A stretch of DNA of 64,000 bases from Streptomyces ardesiacus (GCF_003112575.1 NZ_BEWC01000012.1:1-64000), one strand, 5' to 3'; counted from the first letter of the stretch, positions 48,401 to 56,450 are shown. The notes: a model not told the origin generated them from the sequence alone. Program-made: numbers and translations.

Positions 48401-49488
48401 GTGAACGGGCCCGAGGCGACGAGGAAGTCCAGCGTGCCGCGGCCGAGGTTGGCGAGGCTGTCGGTCAGGTGGCCGACGACCGTCGAGTTCGTCGCCGCGA
48501 TGCTCTTGAAGTCCCGGCGGAAGATGCCCGACTTCATGAACGTGGCGCCGCGCTCGGCGAGCTTGCCCATCTGGTCGGCGTTGTCGCCCAGCGCGTCCTT
48601 GAGTAGCGGCAGGACCGCGTTCGACAGGGGCTTGACGTCGTCGGCGATGCGGGAGAAGAACCGTTCCTGGACGGACTTCTTCATGCCGCGCCAGGCCCCG
48701 GCCAGAGACGACACGGTGGTCACGGTCTTGCGCGCCGACGACGACAGCTTGTCCATGGACCCGGCGAGCTGCTCCTGCTGGGCCTTGGTGAGCTTCTGGC
48801 CGGCGGCGAGCTGCTCCTGGACCTTGAGCTGCTCCTTGAGCGCGTCCCCGAATCCGGAGAACGCGACTTTGGTGCCGATCGCTGCGGTGCCCGCCGCGGT
48901 GATCAGGCCGGGTATCGCGCCCAGCACGCCGACCGCTGGCGCTGCCGCGGACACCAGGGCGGTGAGCCCTGCGCCGTACTGGCCGATGAGGGCGACGGCC
49001 GGCTCGAGGAGGGCGATGATCGAGCCGATGCCGAGCATCCGCAGGGTGCCCCGGCGGCCGCGGCGGCCGGGCAGGCTCATCCGGACCGGGACGTTGACCG
49101 GGTTCCGGTCGGCTTCGCCCTGCGCACCGGAGATGAGCCCGCGGAGGCGTGCGAGGAATCCGCCGGACGAGCCGTCGTCGTTGTCGCCGTCCGGGCGGAC
49201 GGGAAGGGTGACGTCGAGGTCGTCGATGCGGCGGCGGATGCCGTCCAGGGCGGTGTGGAAGCGGTCTTCGTCGATCTCGACGCGGATCTTCGCGGTGACG
49301 CCCTTGGACGCCTCCTTGACGACTTCCTTGAGGCGCCGCCGAAGGCCCTTCTTCTCGATCTCGACGGAGACCTTGGCGGCCAGGCCCTCGGCGGCCGCCT
49401 CGACTTGCGTGCGCAGCTTCTCCGCGAAGCCCGCCAGGTTCGCGACGACCGGCACGTCGAGGCGACCGGCCTGCAGGCCCTCACCCAC
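45469..49488 (-). CDS. Tape measure protein
   Basis: 1339 aa; GTG at 49488, overlapping the tail-chaperone reading frame. By far the longest gene, as expected for a tape measure. The N-terminal ~110 residues are charged helices, followed by Gly/Ala hydrophobic stretches (IGSIIALLEPAVALIGQYGA; GLGILLVAFGGLLDIFNTLM; LGGPLGVALAGVTIGLGLYA) and long coiled-coil regions (LEKLQKDLQETADAHQVWVT). At the usual 1.5 angstrom per residue it would set a tail of about 200 nm. Confidence 0.93.
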   Translation of the reverse strand: MGEGLQAGRLDVPVVANLAGFAEKLRTQVEAAAEGLAAKVSVEIEKKGLRRRLKEVVKEASKGVTAKIRVEIDEDRFHTALDGIRRRIDDLDVTLPVRPDGDNDDGSSGGFLARLRGLISGAQGEADRNPVNVPVRMSLPGRRGRRGTLRMLGIGSIIALLEPAVALIGQYGAGLTALVSAAAPAVGVLGAIPGLITAAGTAAIGTKVAFSGFGDALKEQLKVQEQLAAGQKLTKAQQEQLAGSMDKLSSSARKTVTTVSSLAGAWRGMKKSVQERFFSRIADDVKPLSNAVLPLLKDALGDNADQMGKLAERGATFMKSGIFRRDFKSIAATNSTVVGHLTDSLANLGRGTLDFLVASGPFTERVSAAGERMTRWFRASVQAGRETGSLARFLDHAADKAGQLGRTTGSLIKGLGGVGRAAMDTGNALLNGLEGSMKRFERWANSGVGQRAMEQFFSDAAPAIHEVNLLFGDLMRGLGRSMKDGGVTDLVRQIRTELMPALGTFFSALGESVGPAVISVISNLAEAIGNVSAAGSGLGILLVAFGGLLDIFNTLMNVVPGANTALAVFLGSVLMLKVVSAVARGVQGLATSVRNVGTVSTTAADGARTQTTVWQRMGTAYRTAAGDGRRLSGAMGAVRVAAGGVRTAVGGITSALGGPLGVALAGVTIGLGLYAASQEKAARAAQAHKERVQSLTDALTASGGAIDANVRAQAAQLLQDTELANGKGKLVDVMRKAGINLGDLTDAYLGQGVTLEKLQKDLQETADAHQVWVTTAQGAAQSWDDEGLAANRAAKALGTVKGELEESQKKHKELADAVNSSGTTGSTAYDRLSVAVQAFGDKTKAADERVDALKRALDALNGNTQSLHDAQAQLNAVMLQIDDTMGSNIAKADGWGKALIGADGLVNTTTKNGQTLNTQLGELRDNMLNVATRAQEAAEQGLMPMSEAMDVSRGAMESTRAKAIELATGLGIPKGEAEKLANQLGLVPSTVTTLMSTVGVPEATAEFMALQGQLDGLKPGASIQIKAPTIEARASLEALGFTIQRIPGSKNVVVTAPTGGARVNISSLAADIAAAPDKKKVTVEAIIKQAAGDLKSVQTQVAGMKGKSIEVKAPTKTAQQALKDLGYKIENVDKGGKKVKITAPTGEPLANVQRIQSAINGLTGKTVHVTVQYSEAGKPSVVRTHADGGIVTYANGGIRAAANRIKAFAAGAERHIAQIGRPGEIRVWNEPETQGEAYIPLSPAKRKRSEAILERVAQMFGGQVVYFAEGALRQYASGGVRSTAARGATRRVATAPATAPALVGGDLNLNLTSEPMTPGEALNDAMFELRRMRMGSTYA

Positions 49489-50313
49489 TACGGACCATTC
49501 CTCTCTGCACGGCCGCCATGAGCATTTGCCTGTGGCCGGTCATGCGGGGCGCCGGCGGCTCCGGGGCGGGCTGCTGCGGCCGTGGCGTGTAGCTGGGGCG
49601 GCGGCGCACAGCGGCGGCGGAGCGCGACGGGCGGATGACGGTGAACGGCTCCTCGCGGCGCTTGTCCGCGGCCAGGAGCCCGATCTCCTCGACGATCAGC
49701 GCCAGCATTTCCAGGACCCGGGTCCAGCCGCCGGTGGGGGCGGAGCGGACGCGGGCGTCCTCGGGCAGACCGTCGATGTAGGAGATCAGCCGGCGGAGTC
49801 CGATGAATCCGGGCTGTCCGGGGCGGAGCCAGACGCCTCGGGCGTCGAGTCCGTGGTGGAAGCGGGAGAGGTCTGACTCGACGTCTCCGAAGCGTTCTCG
49901 GAGGAGTCGGCAGACCTGAACAGCTTTCCCAGTTCCACCCCGTAGACCTTGGCCAGGCCGGTCGTCAGGCGGACGTAGTCGCCGATGGACGGGCGAGCCG
50001 CGAGGAAGTCCTTGTACTGGTCGCCCAGGAGGATCTCGTAGGACTGCCGGACCGCTGCGAGGAACTTCCGCGGCAGGGACGGCCGCCGGAACAGGGCGTT
50101 GACGACTTCCTTGACGCCGGCGTCGCCCTCGGCGGACTCGATGACGTCGCCGAGGAGACCGACCAGGTCCAGCTCGTCCGACAGGATCGGGTCGAGGACT
50201 TCCGCCGGGAGCTCCGCCGGGAAGATGAACTGTTCACCGCTGAACCGGACGGGAATGCCGTTGGGGTACTGAACCTCGCGGCGCTCGGCGTCCAGGTCGA
50301 TGACGAACGACAT
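49481..50313 (-). CDS. Tail assembly chaperone, -1 frameshift fusion (G-T type)
   Basis: The short chaperone frame runs from the ATG at 50313. At GGGAAAG (49924-49930, read G GGA AAG) a -1 slip enters a second frame that reads RLLRERFGDVESDLSRFHHG, then LRRLISYIDGLPEDARVRSA and GWTRVLEMLALIVEEIGLLA, ending at 49481 inside the tape-measure start. The fused product would be 277 aa (130 before and 147 after the slip). The slippery heptamer and its phase are those of lambda G-T. These chaperones fold the tape measure during tail assembly. Confidence 0.85.
49786..50313 (-). CDS. Tail assembly chaperone, short form
   Basis: 175 aa without frameshift; ATG at 50313. Contains IRFSGEQFIF-like strand, then PAELPAEVLDPILSDELDLV, PSLPRKFLAAVRQSYEILLG and a Ser/Thr/Asp-rich disordered tail (residues 131-175) that lies beyond the slip site. 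The tail is read only in the unshifted product. It precedes tape measure and follows the major tail protein, the invariant siphovirus order. Confidence 0.85.
   Translation of the reverse strand: MSFVIDLDAERREVQYPNGIPVRFSGEQFIFPAELPAEVLDPILSDELDLVGLLGDVIESAEGDAGVKEVVNALFRRPSLPRKFLAAVRQSYEILLGDQYKDFLAARPSIGDYVRLTTGLAKVYGVELGKLFRSADSSENASETSSQTSPASTTDSTPEASGSAPDSPDSSDSAG
49924..49930 (-). promoter_or_regulatory. Programmed -1 frameshift slippery site GGGAAAG
   Basis: Minus-strand GGGAAAG in the phase G-GGA-AAG, the lambda G-T heptamer. Slippage to GGG-AAA continues in the frame encoding the second chaperone domain. Confidence 0.88.
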
Positions 50314-50414
50314 GGGTGTGACCTCTCGTGTGTGCGTAGCTGGGTCGCTGTGGTGCGGCAGCGCGCGGACAGTGACAAGCCGTGCGGGCTTGTGTCGCGC
50401 GCTGCCGCGAGGGG

Positions 50415-51005
50415 TCACGCCGCGAGGGAGAACGCGGGGTCGTCGGTGATCAGGTACCAGGCGTCCAGGTCGTCGCCGCCCTGGACCGCGAGCCGCAGAG
50501 GCAGCACGGCCTCCTTGGTCTTCGCGAGGTCCTTGGACACGCCCTCCATCTGCATGCAGCGGGGAATGACGTACCGGTAGTGCTTGCCGCCGTCGATGAC
50601 CTCGATGACGGCCATCACCTCGGTGCGGGAGCCGATACGCGGCGGGGTGAACTTGTAGTGCTTCACCTCGGGGGTGCCGGCCACGGTGATTTCGGTGATG
50701 GAGCCGCCGCCGTAGACCGCCTGAAAGTTCGGTCCGGACCACTGCTGCAGGTCGACCTCGATGGTCGCCGCGTCCTGCGTCTGGAAGGTGCGGGTCGGGT
50801 AGGAGGACTGCGCGCTGCGGACCTGCTCGAAGTTCGGTTCCGAGTTGAACTTGAGGCTGTCCTCGGTGGTCAGCCCGACGTTCCGCAGTCCTTCGGGCAT
50901 CGGGGAAGTGGCGTCGGCGGGGGCAGTCGTGCCCACGGGAGCCAGGTAGATCCGGGTGATCGACGGAATGACGATCTCGTTGTTGTTGGCGCTCTCGCCT
51001 GCCAT
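50415..51005 (-). CDS. Major tail tube protein
   Basis: 196 aa; ATG at 51005 with TTGGAGA upstream. Beta-rich with the features of siphovirus tube proteins: TRIYLAPVGTTAPADATSPM at the N-terminus, SLKFNSEPNFEQVRSAQSSY, then AATIEVDLQQWSGPNFQAVY and a C-terminal VIEVIDGGKHYRYVIPRCM. It sits just before the tail chaperones. Multiple copies form the tail tube. Confidence 0.85.
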   Translation of the reverse strand: MAGESANNNEIVIPSITRIYLAPVGTTAPADATSPMPEGLRNVGLTTEDSLKFNSEPNFEQVRSAQSSYPTRTFQTQDAATIEVDLQQWSGPNFQAVYGGGSITEITVAGTPEVKHYKFTPPRIGSRTEVMAVIEVIDGGKHYRYVIPRCMQMEGVSKDLAKTKEAVLPLRLAVQGGDDLDAWYLITDDPAFSLAA

Positions 51006-51077
51006 GTCGGGGTCTCCAAGGTGTCCGGTGCTAGGGCGCGGACACCTTGGAGAGCCGGAGTGGTTAACGTCGCGTCG

Positions 51078-51503
51078 TCACGGGTGGAGCGTCACCGCGA
51101 GGTTCATGACCCATCGGGGCTGACCGTCGACGTACGGCTGCCAGATCAGGAGACCGGACGGTTTCACCCCGTTGATGACCGGCCGGCCGGGCGTGTGCGG
51201 GGCCTCGACGATGCCCTGTGCGGCCTGGGCGCAGCGGACGAGGATGCGCCGCAGTTCTGCCTTCCCGGGCCAGCCGCCCGGGTCGCCGAGTACCTCGAGA
51301 GTCACCTCGGGCTCGGTGGCCCACCGGAGGTCGCGCAGGTCCCCGCCGGGGCCGTGCCCGATGACGAGGTGGGGCCAAGGCGCCTCGGCGATGCCGGACA
51401 CGCGTCCAGGGCCGCCGAGGGCGTCGGCGGCCTGGGCGCTGTGCTGCAGCCAGGGAAGGAGGACGGACACCGGGTCGGCGTCCGCCAGGTCCAGGTCGGC
51501 CAT
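51078..51503 (-). CDS. Tail terminator / neck protein
   Basis: 141 aa; ATG at 51503, sharing a base with the upstream stop. WPHLVIGHGPGGDLRDLRWA and EPEVTLEVLGDPGGWPGKAE fit the tail-terminator fold seen before the major tail gene in actinophages. It would cap the tail tube and join it to the head. Confidence 0.7.
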   Translation of the reverse strand: MADLDLADADPVSVLLPWLQHSAQAADALGGPGRVSGIAEAPWPHLVIGHGPGGDLRDLRWATEPEVTLEVLGDPGGWPGKAELRRILVRCAQAAQGIVEAPHTPGRPVINGVKPSGLLIWQPYVDGQPRWVMNLAVTLHP

Positions 51504-51778
51504 CAGGTGCGGGCGGTGAAGCCCTGACCGCGCAGGCGGCGGGCGTAGTCCGGGGACACCGTGATCTGGGCGCCGGGCAGGTAGTCGGTCCTGTCGATGC
51601 TCAGGTGGTGCGACAGCGTGACGGTGACCGGCTTCTGTCCTTCGCCGAGCGGCGGCCCAACAACGGTCGGCGTGCGGCGGGTGGTGCGCTCGGGGCGGGC
51701 CTCGGCGGTCTCGGTGACGGCCTCGGCAGACGCCGCCGCGGTGTCAGCGGTCTTCTTGGGGGTCGTGTTCGTAGCCAT
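51503..51778 (-). CDS. Small late protein with disordered N-terminus
   Basis: 91 aa from the ATG at 51778; ATG 51787 is an alternative and neither has a clear RBS. The first 45 residues are Thr/Ala/Lys/Glu-rich (TNTTPKKTADTAAASAEAVT). The last part (VTVTLSHHLSIDRTDYLPGA then QITVSPDYARRLRGQGF) is a compact strand-helix unit like the short head-tail proteins of actinophages that carry a capsid-accessory fold. Exact role unknown. Confidence 0.6.
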   Translation of the reverse strand: MATNTTPKKTADTAAASAEAVTETAEARPERTTRRTPTVVGPPLGEGQKPVTVTLSHHLSIDRTDYLPGAQITVSPDYARRLRGQGFTART

Positions 51779-51875
51779 GGCGGGCATGGTGCGCACGCCG
51801 AGGCCTTGTGTCGCGCGCACGAGCAGCGGGGGCGATAGCCTTCGTCTGCAGATCAAGGGTCCTGTGGGGGGATGC

Positions 51876-52178
51876 ATGAAGATGCGAGGTGTCTGGGTGG
51901 CCGCGGCCGCCGTCGGAGTGCTGGGTCTGGTGGGCGCCTGCGGCAGCGATGCGAAGCCGGAGCCGACGGAACGGCCTTCCGAAGGGCCGGAGTACGAGGC
52001 GGCGATGGAACGGTGCGCTCTGTCCCGGCTGCGGAACGCAGGTGTGGAGGATGCGTCGACCGAGTCCCGGGACTATCTCGATGCGCGCACGGCGTGCACG
52101 TACGGTCGGTCCTTCGACGACGTCACGGGGCCGGGGCGGGGCTGGGGTGCCGCCGACCCCGGCTACTGGGACGACTGA
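51876..52178 (+). CDS. Lipoprotein on the opposite strand of the late operon (moron)
   Basis: 100 aa; ATG at 51876 with GGGGGG upstream. Signal peptide KMRGVWVAAAAVGVLGLVGA is followed by Cys22 in LVGAC, a lipobox. The mature part is hydrophilic, with two further Cys (CALSRLRNAGVEDA, TACTYGR). The plus-strand orientation inside a minus-strand structural operon marks it as independently expressed, probably from the prophage state. Phage lipoproteins often block superinfection; that role is inferred. Confidence 0.75.
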   Translation: MKMRGVWVAAAAVGVLGLVGACGSDAKPEPTERPSEGPEYEAAMERCALSRLRNAGVEDASTESRDYLDARTACTYGRSFDDVTGPGRGWGAADPGYWDD

Positions 52179-52184
52179 CGAGGG

Positions 52185-52715
52185 TCAGCGGCGGGCGGCG
52201 ACGATGGCGGCCGCCCGGGACATGAAGAAGGTCCCGTCGGCCACCAGGTTGCCCGGGTAGACGGTGCCCACTTCGGCCTCGACGACCAGGGGCGCGGTCA
52301 CGGACACGGTGACCGTGACCTTCTTCCCCGCGACGACGGGCTGCCCCGTGTTGATGTGCCGGGAGATGCCGGCCGGGTCTGTGTGCATGCTGCACCGGCA
52401 GTTCTTGAGGTTGGCGATCGCCCGGGAGCTGCGGTCCCGGGGCTCCGTCATGTAGGTGTGCGGGCCGACGCCGCGGTGTTCCATGTCCCACCGCATCGAG
52501 TTCAGCTCGAAGCGCAGGTTCCCCGGCACTACCTGGCCCTGCGCGGTCACGTGTGTGGGGCGGACCTTGTCGTCGCCCACCGTCACCCACCGTTTCGTGG
52601 GCGGGGCCAGGCGCTTGGCCTCGATCTCGACCCGCTGGGCGATGCGGTGCACGGCGGGGGCCAGCAGGGCGGCGAGCTGCTCCTCGAGGCCCGGGGCGGG
52701 CGTGAACTTGGCCAT
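52185..52715 (-). CDS. HK97 gp10-like neck / minor head-tail protein
   Basis: 176 aa; ATG at 52715, sharing a base with the upstream stop. Starts LEEQLAALLAPAVHRIAQRV, followed by EIEAKRLAPPTKRWVT, the opening of gp10-like head-tail joining proteins. A later KNCRCSMHTDPAG segment has two closely spaced Cys. Position between connector and tail terminator supports a neck role. Confidence 0.7.
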   Translation of the reverse strand: MAKFTPAPGLEEQLAALLAPAVHRIAQRVEIEAKRLAPPTKRWVTVGDDKVRPTHVTAQGQVVPGNLRFELNSMRWDMEHRGVGPHTYMTEPRDRSSRAIANLKNCRCSMHTDPAGISRHINTGQPVVAGKKVTVTVSVTAPLVVEAEVGTVYPGNLVADGTFFMSRAAAIVAARR

Positions 52716-53047
52716 CAGGGAACCTCGGGCGGGTTGAGGGTGGCAGTGGCCTGAACGTAGTCGGCGGCCGCGCAGCCGGGCACCGCGTGATTGCGGGCGC
52801 TCGTCAGCGTCCACGAGCGGCCGGTCTCGTCGGAGACGGTGTCTCCCTCCCTGACTGGCCACGCGCGGGGGTCGAGCCGCACAGACCATGGCCCGTCGGG
52901 CTGCTCGAGCACCGACCCGGGCCAGGTGCCGCGCGGGGCCGGCTTCTGGTTCGGGTTCGGCGGCACGGGCACGCCGTTGGCGTCGCGCGTCCAAGGGTGC
53001 TCGAGCACATACACGGTCAGCATCGCGTTCGGCAGTACGACGGCCAC
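52715..53047 (-). CDS. Head closure / connector protein
   Basis: 110 aa from the GTG at 53047 (GAAGGGAG upstream). Beta-rich: LTVYVLEHPWTRDANGVPVP, then WSVRLDPRAWPVREGDTVSD and WTLTSARNHAVPG. Size and fold resemble head-tail stopper proteins of siphoviruses. It follows the adaptor gene at 53066, the usual order. Confidence 0.65.
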   Translation of the reverse strand: MAVVLPNAMLTVYVLEHPWTRDANGVPVPPNPNQKPAPRGTWPGSVLEQPDGPWSVRLDPRAWPVREGDTVSDETGRSWTLTSARNHAVPGCAAADYVQATATLNPPEVP

Positions 53048-53065
53048 GGCTGACAGCTCCCTTCA

Positions 53066-53923
53066 TCAGCGGCCGCTGCGGTAGCGGGTCGAGGAGTACG
53101 GCCACGGGGGGCGCGGGGGAGGGCCGACCGGTTGCCACAGCCGGCGTTTCAGCCGGGACAGGGTGTCGATGGTCGGCAGAGCGCCTGCCTGTCCGGCGGC
53201 GGGAGCCGACTCGTACGAGATGGACTGGCCCTCGGCGCTGACGGAGGAGACTCGGCGGCCCTCCGCGCCGACGCCGCCCGGCCGGTTGCGCTCGGACTCG
53301 GCCGCGTGGGCAGTGACATAGCGGACGACGGGCTGTTCGGCGGCGCCGTTCAGGCCGACAAGGAAGTCAACGTCGTACGTGCCGTCCCCGCGGTCCCGGT
53401 AGGCGGAGACCTCGACCCAGTCGTCGCTGGCAACAGGCCAGGACTCGGGGTTGTTCAGGTCGGTCCCGTAGGGCCTGACCGCGGTGTGGGTGACGACCTT
53501 CGGCACGAGGGACTGCCCAAGGTAGCCCTCGACGTCGGATTGCGCCCTGCGGATCGCGGTGCTGAGGTCGTCGCGCTGGGCGGGGGTGAGGGGGAGAGGG
53601 ACGCCGAGGTCATCGGCGACGGCTTCCGGGGACGTGACGAGGCCCAGCCCGAGGGGCAGGTCCAGCCTCACGGACTGATCCTTGACGGGCTGGGCGCCGT
53701 TGCTCGGGGTGAAGGTGACGGTGGCCCAGTAGCGGCCGGGCGGCACGTCCGGCAGCGCAAATCGGTACGTCCCGGCGCGCAGCCGAGTGCCCGGCCCTGC
53801 CGCGGCAACTTCGGTGGTGCGCTCCGGGCCGTCGTAGAGGACGAGACTGGTCACCTGTCCGCCGGCCGGTTCGGGGTCGTACTGCGCCCCGCCGTACATG
53901 GGCTCGTAGTCGTAGACCGACAC
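53066..53923 (-). CDS. Head-tail connector (adaptor) with an N-terminal Ig-like domain
   Basis: 285 aa from the GTG at 53923, preceded by AGGAGG. Residues 1-100 form a beta-rich domain (GTYRFALPDVPPGRYWATVT), unlike the minimal adaptor. Residues 105-190 (TPAQRDDLSTAIRRAQSDVE then GYLGQSLVPKVVT) match the helical gp6-like adaptor that binds the portal. The C-terminus is Pro/Arg-rich. The extra N-terminal domain may decorate the neck. Confidence 0.75.
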   Translation of the reverse strand: MSVYDYEPMYGGAQYDPEPAGGQVTSLVLYDGPERTTEVAAAGPGTRLRAGTYRFALPDVPPGRYWATVTFTPSNGAQPVKDQSVRLDLPLGLGLVTSPEAVADDLGVPLPLTPAQRDDLSTAIRRAQSDVEGYLGQSLVPKVVTHTAVRPYGTDLNNPESWPVASDDWVEVSAYRDRGDGTYDVDFLVGLNGAAEQPVVRYVTAHAAESERNRPGGVGAEGRRVSSVSAEGQSISYESAPAAGQAGALPTIDTLSRLKRRLWQPVGPPPRPPWPYSSTRYRSGR

Positions 53924-53934
53924 CCCGGGCCTCC

Positions 53935-54453
53935 TTACTTCTCGTCGGTCGCGGCGGCCTGGGCTTCCAGGCGCTCGCGGATGCGGGCGGCGACACTCTC
54001 GGAGACGTGGGCGCCCTTGGGCTGCAGCAGTCGCTCGACCGGGCTGGCATGCGGCCCGATGAAGGTCCGCTCGACCAGGCGCACGGTGCACACGAGGGAG
54101 GAGCCATACGGGGTGACAGGCTGGAAGACCGCGGCCACGTCCGCCGGGGGCTTCTTGGTCGCGTCGTCGAGGATGACCTCGGCGATGTTGTCGGGGATGA
54201 CCTCGGTCGGGGAGACGTAGCCGGGCTCGGCTGGACCGTCGGGAGCCGCGTGGACGGTGTTCGTCGGCGGCTCCAGCGGCGCGGCGTCGGGCGCCTTCGG
54301 GCCCGCGTCGGCGTCGGCCGCCTCGGTGCTGTCCTCGGGGCCCGGGTCGCCCTCGGTCGCCGCGGTGGTGCTGTCCTCGGTCTCGACGACGGGGACGTCG
54401 GCGGCGGCCGCGGTCTTCGCGGCGGTCTTACGGGTTCGGGTGGTGGTGGCCAT
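53935..54453 (-). CDS. Hypothetical virion-associated protein
   Basis: 172 aa from the ATG at 54453 (GAGGGAG upstream). The first ~85 residues are disordered and Ala/Glu/Asp-rich. The rest (AEVILDDATKKPPADVAAVF then YGSSLVCTVRLVERTFIGPH) is a small domain that may be structural. It lies between the IPT-domain protein and the connector. Not recognised. Confidence 0.6.
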   Translation of the reverse strand: MATTTRTRKTAAKTAAAADVPVVETEDSTTAATEGDPGPEDSTEAADADAGPKAPDAAPLEPPTNTVHAAPDGPAEPGYVSPTEVIPDNIAEVILDDATKKPPADVAAVFQPVTPYGSSLVCTVRLVERTFIGPHASPVERLLQPKGAHVSESVAARIRERLEAQAAATDEK

Positions 54454-54599
54454 GGTGGCTCCCTCTGCGCTGGTGGTCCGGTCGGCGCGCACCCTGCACA
54501 AGGGGCTGCGCTTGTGTCGCGTCCTGCCGTGGCACGTACGGACGGTGACGGCGGGGCGGCCCCGAATCCCCCGAGCCGGGGCCGTTCCGCCGTTTCGGG

Positions 54600-55064
54600 T
54601 CAGGCGGTGTAGGTGAAGCCGTCGGCGGTGGTGACGTTGCCGGTGTCGTCGGCGAGGACGACGTCGACCGCTCCGGCCTCACCCACGGGCGTCTTGACGC
54701 GCAGCTCGGTCGCGGAGATGACCTTGAGGTCGGTCCCGGCGGTGGCGCCGAAGGTCACCGCGGAGACGCCGTCGAGGTGGGTGCCCGTGATGGCGACGAT
54801 GGTGCCGCCTGCCGCCGGGCCGGCGGCCGGCGTGATGGCAGTGATGGTCGCCGGGGTGAACAGGCGGTCGATCACGGACTTCGGGACGACGTCGCCGGCC
54901 TCGTAGAGCAGGTGGCGGCGGGACCCCTCCGGGCGGCCGTCACCGCGGCCGTACGGCTCGGTCTGGTAGACGTTCTCGGTGATGCGCTGAGGCGGGTCGG
55001 TGACGGCGGCCGCGGGGAACGCGGCCCTCGTGATCCGCTCGCCGTTCTCTCGGTAGAGGCCCAT
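54600..55064 (-). CDS. IPT/TIG-domain capsid decoration-type protein
   Basis: 154 aa; ATG at 55064 with GGAAGGAA upstream. Residues about 72-154 form an IPT/TIG immunoglobulin-like domain: ITAITPAAGPAAGGTIVAIT, GTHLDGVSAVTFGATAGTDL, ending ADDTGNVTTADGFTYTA. Such domains decorate capsids or bind carbohydrates. The N-terminal ~70 residues (GRGDGRPEGSRRHLLYEAGD) could anchor it to the shell. Confidence 0.75.
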   Translation of the reverse strand: MGLYRENGERITRAAFPAAAVTDPPQRITENVYQTEPYGRGDGRPEGSRRHLLYEAGDVVPKSVIDRLFTPATITAITPAAGPAAGGTIVAITGTHLDGVSAVTFGATAGTDLKVISATELRVKTPVGEAGAVDVVLADDTGNVTTADGFTYTA

Positions 55065-55151
55065 GGTTTCCTTCCGGTGCTTCCGTATGTGGTGGCCGCG
55101 GAAGGATGGGGCACAGGGGTGGCTACGGTCGCGCGCTACGAATCGGGGCAG

Positions 55152-55167
55152 TTGCACAATTGTGCAA
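55152..55167. promoter_or_regulatory. Candidate parS/operator palindrome
   Basis: TTGCACAATTGTGCAA, a perfect 16-bp palindrome in the 138-bp gap between two late genes. It is identical to 61989-62004 and one base different from 16275-16290. Confidence 0.65.
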
Positions 55168-55202
55168 GAACGATCATGGCCCCCTCGGGCAGTTGGCGTT
55201 CC

Positions 55203-56450
55203 CTACAGGAGCCGGAGGTCGTCCCAGCCGTTCGGGCCGACACTGAAGACGAGGAGGCCGGCGGCGGACACTTCGCCGCTGCGGGCGGTGTACCAGTCGG
55301 ACCCGTTGTCGAGGGTGGGCGCCTGAATCCACAGACGGCCGTTGCCCACCTGCTGGGCCCTGAAGTGATGGAAGTGCCCGGTGATCAGGACATCCGCGTC
55401 GGCGATCGGCTGTCGGCCGAACGTCTGGCCGCGCCACCAGTCGACGGCCTTGTCCGGCCGCGGGTACTGGTGCCCGTGCGACAGGCCCACGATGGTGCCA
55501 GAGACATCCAGGGAGACGGACTCCCGCCACCGCTCGGGCATGGCGAAGCTGACGTGCCCGTAGGCGTCCGTGTTGCGGGCGTAGGCGTCGGCGATCTGCG
55601 ACAGGACCTCAATGCCCCAGTCGTCACTGGGCGGGCCGACGGCTTCGCGGCCGCGCCGCACCCGGCCGTGGTTGGAGCCGCACGTCGCGGCGACAACGCG
55701 GCCGAACCGCCCGGCGAGCCGGTCCAGGCCCTCGAAGGTGATCCGCCTGTGCACGCGGATCATCTCCGTCATGGTCAGGTCGTTGGTGTACGCCTGCTGC
55801 GCGGTGTTCTCGTAGTTCTCGACGCAGTCACCGGCGTCCATCCAGTACGCGGCCGTGGGAGCGCGGCCGATGGCCTTGAGGTCGCGTATGTGGTCGTCGA
55901 GCCTGTCGAACCGCTCGGCGACCCGCGCGACCAGCTCAGGCGTTCCACCGTCCCTGCCGACCTTGCCGGCCTGGGCGTCCGCGTACACGACGACCAGCGA
56001 GCGGTCCGCGGTGTCGACGGTCGGGCGGGCTTTGCGGCGGCGGCGCATCGCGTCGCGTACGAGGGCGTCGATGTCGCCGGCGGACAGCCATGCGGGTGCG
56101 GCCGGTTCGATGACGTAGCGGCAGCGCCACACGGCCCGGGTCACGGCGTCGTCGCCCTGCTGGTCGCGGTGCCAGGCGGCGGGGTCGTGCTTGGCCTCCA
56201 CGAGGCGGACACGGAACCCGTCGGGGATGGCGAGCCCCATCTCTTCCACGCGCGCCCGCCAGTCCTCTTCGCCTCCGGGCTGCGTCTCGGCGGGCGGGGT
56301 GGTGACGACCATCGTGCCGTTCGGCTCGTACCGCACGCCGGACTCCCAGCCGCGGGGAGCGGCCGGCTGGGGGCGCTGGGCTTGCGGGGCCTGGCTCTGC
56401 TCCTGGCTGGCCGGGTCGAGGAGCGCCTGCAGGTCGTTGGTGAGGCTCAT
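55203..56450 (-). CDS. Calcineurin-like metallophosphoesterase
   Basis: 415 aa; ATG at 56450, overlapping the preceding gene by 4 nt. The N-terminal ~140 residues are a linker and a small domain. DRSLVVVYADAQAGKVGRDG, WMDAGDCVENYENT, ATCGSNHGRVRRG, then GLSHGHQYPRP and GHFHHF follow the order of the five metallophosphoesterase motifs (D-x-H replaced by D-x-Q, GD-x, GNH-type, H, GH-x-H). It may hydrolyse nucleotides or nucleic acid ends. Its place within the capsid gene block is unusual; an occasional virion or DNA-processing role is possible. Confidence 0.75.
   Translation of the reverse strand: MSLTNDLQALLDPASQEQSQAPQAQRPQPAAPRGWESGVRYEPNGTMVVTTPPAETQPGGEEDWRARVEEMGLAIPDGFRVRLVEAKHDPAAWHRDQQGDDAVTRAVWRCRYVIEPAAPAWLSAGDIDALVRDAMRRRRKARPTVDTADRSLVVVYADAQAGKVGRDGGTPELVARVAERFDRLDDHIRDLKAIGRAPTAAYWMDAGDCVENYENTAQQAYTNDLTMTEMIRVHRRITFEGLDRLAGRFGRVVAATCGSNHGRVRRGREAVGPPSDDWGIEVLSQIADAYARNTDAYGHVSFAMPERWRESVSLDVSGTIVGLSHGHQYPRPDKAVDWWRGQTFGRQPIADADVLITGHFHHFRAQQVGNGRLWIQAPTLDNGSDWYTARSGEVSAAGLLVFSVGPNGWDDLRLL

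Noticed and set aside
45818..48606. Very long open frames of 848 and 920 aa on both strands within the tape-measure gene
   Set aside because: They are high-GC shadow frames rich in Arg, Gly and Pro, without RBS or domain signature.
49481..49708. Independent 75-aa gene starting at the ATG at 49708
   Set aside because: The reading frame is open and protein-like far upstream of that ATG and joins the chaperone frame at a GGGAAAG slip site, so it is the end of a frameshift product.
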